Source: Desulfobacteraceae bacterium
GTDB taxonomy: Bacteria > Desulfobacterota > Desulfobacteria > Desulfobacterales > Desulfobacteraceae
Reading direction: 5' to 3'
Assembly: GCA_024225895.1 (NCBI GenBank)
Contig: JAAEMC010001150.1
Coordinates: 1-7,040 of the forward strand
DNA length: 7,040 bases
A program made the translations under genes and the position numbers. This document shows, piece after piece, positions 1 to 6,367 of this stretch (within the stretch, counting starts at the first letter, position 1; each line of letters begins with the position of its first letter). The notes under the pieces were generated by a model that saw only the letters and a program-made list of their open reading frames with translations, had not been told where the DNA came from and ran no database searches.

Positions 1-1062
1 ACCACCGGTGGTATGGTCTGCCGTTACGATGATCAGGGTATCATCCCGGTCTTTAGCCCAATCCAGAATATATTTCAAGGTCTCATCTAAACGCATCATT
101 TCATGCAGCATCAACCCTGTATCGTTATAATGGGCAGCCCAGTCAATGAGCCCTTGCTCCACCATGAGGAAAAAGCCTTTATCATTTTTTGACAGGATGT
201 CCAGGGCTTTGGCCGTCATCTCTTCCAGTGTTGGAATCGTCCGTTTGGGATCATCCTTTGTTTGGGTTACCTTGATACCATCCGGCATAGCTGAATAAGA
301 AAATAATCCCAAGAGTTTACCGTCAGCCTTTTCCATTTGGGATTTTGTAAATGCCAGAGAATATCCCTTTTCCTCGGCCATTTTCAACAGATTTTTATTA
401 TCTTTACGTTTGGATTTAATCTTAACAGAGCCTTCGGTCATCTCAATGAGCTCTTTACGGACTTCAGATTTCTTATCATTTGCCTCTTTGGGGATCCAAT
501 ACCGCAATCCGCCGCCTAACATGACATCCGGGCCGGCAATAAGCATATCTTCTGCAATCTGGTTCTCCTTGCTGCGGTGAGGCTGGTGGGCGGCAAAAGC
601 AGCCGGAGTCGCATGGGTCACACGGGTATCAGAAATTAACCCGGTTGATTTGCCTGCTTTAATGGCTTTTTCAACCACTGTTTCCACACGGTTGCCATCC
701 TTATCCAGACCGATCATTTCAGATCCGGAATATTGACCAGATGCAAGCTGGGATCCGGATGCGGCAGAGTCCACTACCAGGACATTGTTGGCATTGGTCA
801 TGGACATTCCCATGACACCACCCTGCTCCATGATCCTGTCAAAACTGGTTTTCCGGTCAACAATCACTGAATTGGGCGCCTGCCTGGCATATGACAGCAA
901 CAACCCGATCTGCTCCGGTCCCATACCATCGCCAATGAGCATAATCACATTTTTGGGTTTCTTATCCTGGCCTGAAAATACATTTACCTGCTTTTGCGTA
1001 CAGGCACTAAAGGCAAATACTAGAACGAAAACAGTAACAATTGCTCTGATCTTATTCTTCAT
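1..1062 (-). CDS. phoA: Alkaline phosphatase, predicted lipoprotein (C-terminus outside window)
   Basis: This is a metal-dependent phosphomonoesterase of the alkaline phosphatase family, expected to release phosphate from organic esters in the periplasm. The reading frame is open for 354 codons from the ATG at 1062 and runs off the window edge, so it is partial only because of the window. An AAGGAA ribosome site lies just upstream of the ATG. The N-terminus is a lipoprotein signal: MKNKIR, a hydrophobic run, then FSAC with the lipid-bearing Cys21. Active-site motifs follow in family order: IGDGMG with metal ligand Asp45; VVDSAASG with nucleophile Ser99; THATPAA at 150-154; VEQGLIDWAAH with Glu302, Asp307 and His311; and TADHTTGG with Asp349 and His350. 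The last zinc histidine (His412 of the E. coli enzyme) would lie beyond the edge. His150 and Trp308 occupy the places of E. coli Asp153 and Lys328. It probably has its own promoter, since a hairpin separates it from the importer operon. A functional link to the other genes is not evident. Confidence 0.93.
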   Translation of the reverse strand, partial: MKNKIRAIVTVFVLVFAFSACTQKQVNVFSGQDKKPKNVIMLIGDGMGPEQIGLLLSYARQAPNSVIVDRKTSFDRIMEQGGVMGMSMTNANNVLVVDSAASGSQLASGQYSGSEMIGLDKDGNRVETVVEKAIKAGKSTGLISDTRVTHATPAAFAAHQPHRSKENQIAEDMLIAGPDVMLGGGLRYWIPKEANDKKSEVRKELIEMTEGSVKIKSKRKDNKNLLKMAEEKGYSLAFTKSQMEKADGKLLGLFSYSAMPDGIKVTQTKDDPKRTIPTLEEMTAKALDILSKNDKGFFLMVEQGLIDWAAHYNDTGLMLHEMMRLDETLKYILDWAKDRDDTLIIVTADHTTGG

Positions 1063-1127
1063 GTATAGTAGTTCCTTATAATTGTGTACCATTATGTGGG
1101 GTAATGGCAGCAATTGAAATGAGAGAT

Positions 1128-1167
1128 GGGCATCCTTCAGCAATATTCAGCGTTTTGAAGGATGCCC
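1128..1167 (-). terminator. Perfect 12-bp hairpin after the importer operon, possible terminator
   Basis: GGGCATCCTTCA at 1128-1139 is the exact reverse complement of TGAAGGATGCCC at 1156-1167, with a 16-base loop. It lies 31 bases past the stop codon of the substrate-binding protein gene and about 65 bases before the phosphatase start, as expected for the 3' end of the importer operon. On the minus strand the bases after the stem (ATCTCTCATTTC) are only moderately T-rich. The clean T-tract (TACTTTTTCC, then a run of eight T) follows the stem on the plus strand instead. It may therefore be a weak or bidirectional terminator, or a hairpin that stabilises the mRNA end. Confidence 0.6.
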
Positions 1168-1197
1168 TACTTTTTCCTATACTATTTTTTTTGCTTA

Positions 1198-2421
1198 CTA
1201 CTTTTTAATCCACCTGGGAACCTGGAATTTGTAGTCTTTATAGGGTTTCGTCGGGGGATCGGTAAAGATGGCGATCATCTGGCCGTCCTGTACCTGGTAG
1301 TGGGCAATAGGGACATCCCCGCCTGCTCTCATAACATGATCCGCATCCCATTTCCACCAACCGGTTTCACCTTTATACCCTTTAGTGGCAATATAATCGC
1401 TGATCGCATCATGATTTTTCTCATCACCGACTGCTTCAACAGCTGTAGCCCAAGCTTTTACACCACTGTAAGCTGCCCAGGAGCCGGCTTGGGGAAGATG
1501 CTTCCAAATGCCTTGAAATTTATCCAGCCACGCTTGCGCTTCCGGAGTGGGCGCTTTAGGAGTAGGCATGGCAGTCGGAACTTCACCGATAAGGCCGTCT
1601 GCTTCTTTACCCATGGTGCCGACAACTTCTCTTGGCACCAGGCTGTAACCATAGCTTAAGATGGAATTAGTAGGTTTTTTCATGAACTGCCTGAAGAATG
1701 TGATCACTTCCTGGGCAGAAACGATTTCCACATGAATAATGGCAGGTTTGGTCTTCCGGATTTTAGTCAGTATGGGACCCCATTGGTTTGTTCCGTAGGG
1801 TACCACTTCGTGCAAAGGCACTTTCCAGCCTTTAGCTTTGAAATTTTCTTTTAAGGTTTCCCCGACTTCAGTACCCCAGGCATCGTCTGCTGTGATAATA
1901 GCAGCTTTTTTATTGGGATATTCATAAGGAAGCGCCATGAGGACATTAAACATACTCTGTCCCTGGTTGATACCAGTATCAGTCAATTGGAATATATTTT
2001 TATACTTTTTGGTATCCTGTTTGAAAACATCCACTGCTGCCTGGGAACCATCATCAGCAAAGAACGGAGCTGTATATTTACCATAGGCACGGACATCCTG
2101 TCCCCAGCCTGCCCAGCCCGCATGAACCGAATCCACCTTTAATTTGCCGCACAGATATTCTGCACCCTGCATTACGCGCTCCGGTGCAAATTCCTGGGTA
2201 TCAAACCTGACCGGTTCCAGTTTTTTGCCCAACAGGCCGCCATTGGTGTTGATCTCATCAATGGCCATTTTAATACCTTTCCAGTAATTGTCACCAGTGT
2301 CGGTGTAAGGCCCTGTCATGGCCAAGGGTACGCCGACTTTAATGGCATCCTGTGCCAATGTGCTTTGGGCTGCAAACAGACAACACACCAGAATTAATAA
2401 TAAAGTTAATGCTTTCTTCAT
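1198..2421 (-). CDS. Periplasmic substrate-binding protein of a HAAT-type ABC importer
   Basis: This is the secreted receptor that delivers substrate to the LivHMGF importer encoded just upstream. The 407-residue product has a type I signal peptide: MKK, a hydrophobic core to about residue 18, and a likely cut after STLA (residue 23). The mature protein opens with IKVGVPLAMTGPYTDTG, the hallmark of the LivK/Peripla_BP_6 fold. Other family features are AIDEINTNGGLLGKKLE (53-69), the second lobe with AAIITADDAWG (173-183), and SWAAYSGVKAW (314-324). The region around 98-108, which in leucine-binding proteins carries serine/threonine contacts to the amino acid, reads SVHAGWAGWGQ. The protein has 14 tryptophans. 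It is somewhat longer than E. coli LivK, so the ligand is probably not a branched-chain amino acid. The gene is last in its operon, 25 bases after livM, with a strong GAGGAGG ribosome site four bases from the ATG, consistent with extra translation of the receptor. Confidence 0.92.
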   Translation of the reverse strand: MKKALTLLLILVCCLFAAQSTLAQDAIKVGVPLAMTGPYTDTGDNYWKGIKMAIDEINTNGGLLGKKLEPVRFDTQEFAPERVMQGAEYLCGKLKVDSVHAGWAGWGQDVRAYGKYTAPFFADDGSQAAVDVFKQDTKKYKNIFQLTDTGINQGQSMFNVLMALPYEYPNKKAAIITADDAWGTEVGETLKENFKAKGWKVPLHEVVPYGTNQWGPILTKIRKTKPAIIHVEIVSAQEVITFFRQFMKKPTNSILSYGYSLVPREVVGTMGKEADGLIGEVPTAMPTPKAPTPEAQAWLDKFQGIWKHLPQAGSWAAYSGVKAWATAVEAVGDEKNHDAISDYIATKGYKGETGWWKWDADHVMRAGGDVPIAHYQVQDGQMIAIFTDPPTKPYKDYKFQVPRWIKK

Positions 2422-2446
2422 CCTTCCTCCTCGCTTGTTAAGGTTG

Positions 2447-3424
2447 TTATGATTCTATCGGTAACCCATTATTCTTTTTAGGAAGTATTTTTTGTATCAA
2501 ACCGATAATACCGTCAGGTAACAGAAGGACCAGAACTACGACCAGGGCACCTAAGATAATTGGACGGTAAGGACCTAATGGTGATAAAAGCTCATTCAAG
2601 GCAATGGTGATAAATGCACCGATAATGGCGCCGGGAAATTTACCCACCCCGCCGATAACCAGGATGACCATGAGGGTGACAAAAAGATCGATACCCAACA
2701 TTCGCGTGGACAGCATACCCACGTAATGGGCGTAAAACCCGCCGACCAAACCAGTTAAAAATGATGTTAAAGCGAACACTCGTAATTTATATTTAAAGGC
2801 GCTGACGCCAAGACAGGTTGCAAAGTCTTCCGAATCTTTCAAAGCCAGAAATGCGGTACCCCAGTGGGATTTGATCACAATCAGGATAATGGCTGAGCAA
2901 ATAATTGCCACCAGAAGCATGAGGTAAAAATAGGGAATGGGCTCGGAACTCAAAAAGGTATATCCAAAAATATTCATGGGCTCGATGGTTAAAATCCCTC
3001 TGGAACCACCGGTTCCAATGGCCCGGCCAATATCTCCCTTGAGCACGGGCTCCAAGATCATGTGTACGGCAAAGGTGACAAGCGCAATATAGGCGCCTTT
3101 CAGTTTAAGGCAGGGCAATCCCACAAGCACTCCCAGGCCTCCAGCAACCACACCGGCCGCAAAGACGGCAAAAATCGGCGGTACGCCGAATTTAGCGGAA
3201 ATGATGGCAGAAGAATAGGCCCCGATAACAAAGAAAGCCACCTGGCCGAATGAAAAGATTCCGGCAAACCCCATGATCAGGTCCCAGCAGGATGCCACAA
3301 CCGACCAGATCAGGCACATGATAAGGATATGCATGTACAAATTAGTTGATCCGAAAAAAACCGGTAAAATGGCAACCACACCCCAGATAACCGCTAAAAC
3401 AATTGCAATACGCTTATGATCCAT
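2447..3424 (-). CDS. livM: Branched-chain-type ABC transporter permease LivM
   Basis: This is the second membrane subunit of the importer, forming the translocation path with LivH. The 325-residue product is strongly hydrophobic, with roughly eight to ten membrane segments. LivM-specific motifs are AGIFSFGQVAFFVIGAY (54-70), TGGSRGI (138-144), the cytoplasmic coupling loop SHWGTAFLALKDSEDFATCL (186-205) that docks on the ATPases, and GGVGKFPGAIIGA (258-270). It ends with a short basic, polar tail (KKNN). The start lies 6 bases after the livH stop. A GGGG stretch about 10 bases upstream is the only ribosome-site candidate, which suggests coupling to livH translation. Length and motif order are normal for the family. 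The LivM assignment is firm; the substrate is not visible from the permease. Confidence 0.95.
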   Translation of the reverse strand: MDHKRIAIVLAVIWGVVAILPVFFGSTNLYMHILIMCLIWSVVASCWDLIMGFAGIFSFGQVAFFVIGAYSSAIISAKFGVPPIFAVFAAGVVAGGLGVLVGLPCLKLKGAYIALVTFAVHMILEPVLKGDIGRAIGTGGSRGILTIEPMNIFGYTFLSSEPIPYFYLMLLVAIICSAIILIVIKSHWGTAFLALKDSEDFATCLGVSAFKYKLRVFALTSFLTGLVGGFYAHYVGMLSTRMLGIDLFVTLMVILVIGGVGKFPGAIIGAFITIALNELLSPLGPYRPIILGALVVVLVLLLPDGIIGLIQKILPKKNNGLPIES

Positions 3425-3430
3425 ACTTCT

Positions 3431-4300
3431 CTATCCCCATTTTCCCATCAGACCCTGGGGCCGTATGGCCAGGGTAGTCAACAATACTGCAAATAATGCG
3501 ATCAACGTCCAGTTCATACCAAAATGCCACCCTACAAATGCTTCTAACATCCCCACAATAAATGCGGCATAAAGGCTTCCCTTAATGCTTCCCATGCCGC
3601 CGAATGCCGTGATCACCCAGGATTTTACCAGGATGTCCCATCCGCCCATGGGCGTGACAAAATATTTTTGGGCCAGCAGGATTCCGCCCATACCCACCAT
3701 AACCGTAGAAATGGCAAATGTAGCGGAAAAGACAAACTCCTTGGGGATACCCACAATCTGGGCTCCGGCCGGATTCTGGGCCACTGCCCGGACCGACATA
3801 CCGGTCCGCGTGTTGTTGAGAAACCAACGGAAGGCCAGGATACCACCAATGGAAAAGATGAAAATAATGATATCCTGGTAAGAGAGGATGAAGTCACCCA
3901 ATTCAATAGATCCCTCCAGGATTGTGGGCAAAGATTTCATCCTGGCCCCGAAGATGACCTGGTAGGAATTATCTAAAAATAATGCCAGCCCCAAAGTGAT
4001 CATCATCACCTTGATTTCCCAGTCGTCTCTTTTTCGCAATGGAGCCACTAAAGCCTTTTCAATCAAATATCCCAGGAGGAACAGTATGGGGGCGGCAAGG
4101 CAGAAGACCAATATATAATTATTGATATGCGCACCAAAAATCATAAAGGCGACATACCCCCCCATGCTGTAAAACGACCCATAGGCAAAATTAAAAGCCT
4201 TGGACACACCGTAAATCAGCGTCAGGCCAACTGCCATTAAGGCATAGACAGACCCGTTAATCATACCGCTGATGATGACGTCAATTATCTCTACGAGCAT
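3431..4300 (-). CDS. livH: Branched-chain-type ABC transporter permease LivH
   Basis: This is the first membrane subunit of the importer. The 289-residue product begins with the typical LivH opening SGMINGSVYALMAVGLTLIY (11-30), followed by GVSKAFNFAYGSF with the conserved N-F-AYG pattern. The ATPase-coupling loop is TRTGMSVRAVAQNPAGAQIV (164-183), close to the family form RAVAQ-P-AA-L-GI. Later motifs are GMGGILLAQKY (203-213) and TAFGGMGSIKGSLYAAF (231-247). The C-terminus IRPQGLMGKWG matches the usual R-P-G-L-G ending. About eight hydrophobic segments are present and the length is typical. An AGGAG ribosome site overlaps the livF stop region and sits nine bases before the ATG; the gap after livF is 15 bases, so the genes are in one transcript. 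Confidence 0.95.
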   Translation of the reverse strand: MLVEIIDVIISGMINGSVYALMAVGLTLIYGVSKAFNFAYGSFYSMGGYVAFMIFGAHINNYILVFCLAAPILFLLGYLIEKALVAPLRKRDDWEIKVMMITLGLALFLDNSYQVIFGARMKSLPTILEGSIELGDFILSYQDIIIFIFSIGGILAFRWFLNNTRTGMSVRAVAQNPAGAQIVGIPKEFVFSATFAISTVMVGMGGILLAQKYFVTPMGGWDILVKSWVITAFGGMGSIKGSLYAAFIVGMLEAFVGWHFGMNWTLIALFAVLLTTLAIRPQGLMGKWG

Positions 4301-4315
4301 TGTTGTTCTCTCCTG

Positions 4316-5020
4316 TTACATTCCAAGAAATATTTCTTTGAGATGATCATTGCCAAGGGCCTCGTCTTTACTTCCTTCAAAAGTTATCTGACCTTCCTCA
4401 AGCACATAAAGCTGATCAGCTAATTCCGTGATCTGGGGAATATTTTGTTCCACCAGCAGTACGGTGATCCCTGCAATATTGATCTCTTTTATAATCCGCG
4501 CCACTTCATCCCTGAGATTTGGCTGAAGACCGAGACTTGGCTCATCCACAGCCAGAAACCTTGCATTGGACATCAATCCTCGGGCAATGGCCAGCATTCT
4601 TGCTTCCCCGCCGCTCATAGTGGAGGCCATCTGATTCACACGGTTTTTGAGTCTTGGGAACAATTCAAATACTTTCTCAAGATTTTTTTTTTCATGGGTC
4701 CTGGCTGACTTGGAATACGCCCCCATTTTCAAATTTTCAAGCACTGTCATTTCAGGGAACAATTCGCGGTTTTCCGCGATATAGGTAATGCCCATATTCA
4801 CTATTTTTTCAGCGGCAAGTCCTGAGATTTGTGTCCCATTAAACATAATGGAACCTTTTACCTTGCTCACCAAACCGCAGATGGATTTTAAAAAGGTACT
4901 TTTCCCATGGCCGTTGGGACCGAGCATGACCACTATCTGGCCTTCTTCAACAGACATGGAGACATTCTTGAGTACATGGAAATCGTCATAATATGCATTT
5001 AGGTTTTCAATTTTTATCAT
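4316..5020 (-). CDS. livF: Branched-chain-type ABC transporter ATPase LivF
   Basis: This is one of two cytoplasmic ATPases driving the importer. The start chosen is the ATG at 5020 (234 residues, MIKIENLNAYY), which matches where LivF proteins normally begin and has GGGGG six bases upstream. An in-frame ATG at 5059 would add 13 unlikely residues and overlap livG by 53 bases. Domains in order: Walker A GPNGHGKST (34-42, with His38 where Ala is usual), AENRELFP at the Q-loop position (82-89, Glu instead of Gln as is normal for LivF), intact signature MSGGE (135-139), Walker B FLAVDEP (155-161), D-loop SLGLQP, and VEQN (190-193) with Gln at the H-loop position, again typical of LivF. The chosen start overlaps the livG end by 14 bases, so translation is probably coupled. 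Confidence 0.94.
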   Translation of the reverse strand: MIKIENLNAYYDDFHVLKNVSMSVEEGQIVVMLGPNGHGKSTFLKSICGLVSKVKGSIMFNGTQISGLAAEKIVNMGITYIAENRELFPEMTVLENLKMGAYSKSARTHEKKNLEKVFELFPRLKNRVNQMASTMSGGEARMLAIARGLMSNARFLAVDEPSLGLQPNLRDEVARIIKEINIAGITVLLVEQNIPQITELADQLYVLEEGQITFEGSKDEALGNDHLKEIFLGM

Positions 5021-5723
5021 TAACATCCCCCAGATAGCATTCAATAACCCTTGGATCATTGGTCACCTCAACAGGATCGCCACAGCAAATTTCCGTTCCG
5101 GTTTCAATGATGAGTAGTTTTTGAGTCAATTCAGTTAAGACTTTCATAAAATGCTCGATGATTATGATGGTAATACCCATGTCCTTGTTGATCCGTTTGA
5201 TCAAATCCATCAAGGCCAAAATTTCCTTTGCATTGGACCCGGCCATGGGCTCGTCCAGCATTAAAATCTGGGGTTTGGTGGCAAGGGCGGCTCCGATCAT
5301 CAGCATTTTTTTATCCAATAGATTAAGCTGGCCGGTGAGTTCATCCCGCTTGTCTTCCAGACTGACAAATTCAAGGATATTGTCTACATAAGAAGGGTCA
5401 TACCCTTCCTGGCTGCCGAAATGATTTCCAACACCGATACTTTTTTCAACCGTAAGACTGGGAAAGGTCTGGGGAATCTGGAATGTCCTTGAAATCCCCA
5501 TCTTTGCGATGGCATGGGGGGCAAATCCCCGGATTTCTTTTTTATTAAAAAGGATGGACCCTTCAAAAGGGTAAAGGCCTGTAATCAGGTTGTAGAGAGT
5601 AGACTTTCCGGCACCATTGGGTCCGGCAATACCAAAGACCTGACCTTGTGAAACTTCAAAACTCAAATCGTTTACTGCGGTCAATTCACCAAATTTTTTG
5701 GTGGCATTCTTTACTTCTAGCAT
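5007..5723 (-). CDS. livG: Branched-chain-type ABC transporter ATPase LivG with degenerate signature motif
   Basis: This is the first gene of the importer operon and the partner ATPase of LivF. The 238-residue product has Walker A GPNGAGKST (34-42), the LivG-type Q-loop RTFQIPQTF (79-87, Gln82), Walker B ILMLDEP (153-159, catalytic Glu158), D-loop MAGSN, and H-loop IEHFM with His191. The ABC signature, usually close to LSYGQQR in LivG, is replaced by LNLLDKK (133-139), so the Ser and Gly that contact ATP in the partner site are missing. The frame is continuous and flanking residues (LMIGAALATKP) are conserved, so this is substitution rather than a frameshift. The product is a little shorter than the usual 250-260 residues, mainly between Q-loop and signature. 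AAGGAAGGA ends about ten bases before the ATG. Confidence 0.93.
   Translation of the reverse strand: MLEVKNATKKFGELTAVNDLSFEVSQGQVFGIAGPNGAGKSTLYNLITGLYPFEGSILFNKKEIRGFAPHAIAKMGISRTFQIPQTFPSLTVEKSIGVGNHFGSQEGYDPSYVDNILEFVSLEDKRDELTGQLNLLDKKMLMIGAALATKPQILMLDEPMAGSNAKEILALMDLIKRINKDMGITIIIIEHFMKVLTELTQKLLIIETGTEICCGDPVEVTNDPRVIECYLGDVNDKN
5027..5031 (-). promoter_or_regulatory. Ribosome binding site deciding the livF start
   Basis: On the minus strand this reads GGGGG, six bases before the ATG at 5020 and inside the last codons of livG. No comparable purine block is well placed for the longer in-frame start at 5059. A second ATG at 5026 touches this block and is too close to use it. Confidence 0.55.
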
Positions 5724-5770
5724 CTATTTTTTGTCCTTCCTTCGTGTTGAAGTGAGACCATTATTTCTAT

Positions 5771-5796
5771 CACGTAGTATGTAATACGTGATATGT
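5771..5796. promoter_or_regulatory. Operator-like dyad, copy A, in front of livG
   Basis: CACGTA (5771-5776) and TACGTG (5785-5790) form an inverted repeat with an 8-base spacer; 16 of 20 positions are symmetric. The stretch 5772-5796 matches 21 of 25 bases with copy B at 5866-5890 in the same orientation. It lies about 50 to 75 bases upstream of the livG start. A weak minus-strand promoter could overlap it: TTGATT (5802-5797), then TACTAC (5779-5774) after 17 bases. Binding by a dimeric regulator is inferred, not shown. Confidence 0.5.
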
Positions 5797-5862
5797 AATC
5801 AAAGCCTTAACATAGAGTTTTTATTAAAGCAAGAAAAAAACTTTCTCCCTAAAAAAAAACCA

Positions 5863-5891
5863 TTTACATAGTACGTAATATGTGATATCTG
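5863..5891 (+). promoter_or_regulatory. Possible sigma-70 promoter for the AOR operon
   Basis: TTTACA at 5863-5868 is a fair -35 box; 17 bases later TATCTG (5886-5891) is a poor -10 box. A run of nine A (5851-5859) directly upstream could act as an UP element. Transcription would begin near 5898, just ahead of the GTG start at 5927. The match is weak and rests partly on context. Confidence 0.25.
5866..5890. promoter_or_regulatory. Operator-like dyad, copy B, in front of the AOR genes
   Basis: ACATA (5866-5870) and TATGT (5879-5883) form an inverted repeat with the same 8-base spacing as copy A. Relative to copy A the third base is G to A and its dyad partner, base 16, is C to T, so symmetry is kept. 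The copies are offset by 94 bp, close to nine helical turns. This copy falls between the possible -35 and -10 of the plus-strand genes, where a bound protein would block RNA polymerase. Confidence 0.5.
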
Positions 5892-5917
5892 CTTTTAATA
5901 GAATAACACAAAGCCTT

Positions 5918-5923
5918 GAGGAG
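5918..5923 (+). promoter_or_regulatory. Ribosome binding site deciding the ferredoxin start
   Basis: GAGGAG lies just before GTG at 5927; pairing through GAGG leaves five bases to the start codon. The longer in-frame GTG at 5882 has no purine-rich block upstream and lies inside operator copy B. Confidence 0.5.
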
Positions 5924-5926
5924 AAA

Positions 5927-6367
5927 GTGATCAGAGGATTTTTACATACCCATTTTGACAAATGCACCGGCTGCAGTATCTGCCAATTAGCCTGTTCATT
6001 TGCATTATTTAAGGGATATAATCCCAGGATTTCCAGGCTCCTTATTCAACATAAAAATGAAAACCTCTATCATATCCCCGTGGTCTGCAATCAGTGTGAA
6101 AATGCCTATTGCATGAATGCCTGCCCAACCAAGGCCATTGAAAGGGATGAAAATGATTGCGTGGTCATTGACCAGGACAAATGTGTTGCATGTGGCCTAT
6201 GCGGCCAGTACTGCCCTTTAGGGGTTATTAATTTTGATCCCGAAACCGATAAGGCCTTTAAATGTGAACTTTGCGACGGACATCCCGTTTGTGTTGAAGC
6301 CTGCCCCACCGGAGCGTTAGAATTCATTGTATCCGCAAAAACAATCAAGGAGGATACCGATGAATAG
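5927..6367 (+). CDS. Four-cluster [4Fe-4S] ferredoxin-like subunit, electron carrier for AOR
   Basis: This is a small cytoplasmic electron-transfer protein, probably passing electrons to or from the tungstoenzyme encoded next. From the GTG at 5927 it has 146 residues; the frame extends back to another GTG at 5882 (161 residues), less likely because that codon lacks a ribosome site. Counting from 5927, sixteen cysteines form four groups: 13/16/19/23 (CTGCSICQLAC), 54/57/62/66 (CNQCENAYCMNAC), 86/89/92/96 (CVACGLCGQYC) and 113/116/122/126 (CELCDGHPVCVEAC). This is the DmsB/HycB-type arrangement for four cubane clusters. No signal peptide is seen. Size and cluster number agree with the AorA-type small subunit of bacterial multi-subunit AORs. 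It overlaps the AOR gene by 8 bases, implying coupled translation and a 1:1 or oligomeric complex. An extra Cys78 is outside the motifs. Confidence 0.88.
   Translation: MIRGFLHTHFDKCTGCSICQLACSFALFKGYNPRISRLLIQHKNENLYHIPVVCNQCENAYCMNACPTKAIERDENDCVVIDQDKCVACGLCGQYCPLGVINFDPETDKAFKCELCDGHPVCVEACPTGALEFIVSAKTIKEDTDE

Noticed and set aside
1162..1659. Plus-strand open frame of 165 codons
   Set aside because: It runs antisense through the well-supported substrate-binding protein gene, has no ribosome site, and its composition looks like a complement shadow.
2380..2385. Lipoprotein cysteine (CC at residues 13-14) in the binding protein signal peptide
   Set aside because: The residues before the cysteines (ILV, VC) do not fit a lipobox; STLA-Q at 20-24 is a good signal peptidase I site.
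5007..5059. Longer LivF start at 5059
   Set aside because: The extra 13 residues are unlike LivF N-termini and the ATG at 5020 has the better ribosome site.
1198..5723. Urea importer (UrtABCDE)
   Set aside because: Gene order and the lengths of the permeases and binding protein match a general LivGFHM set better, and there is no urease or nitrogen-control context.
5788..5802. CRP/FNR- or HcpR-like site: GTGAT and ATCAA half-sites near the livG promoter
   Set aside because: The half-sites are five bases apart instead of four, one base off for this family, and copy B does not preserve the right half-site.
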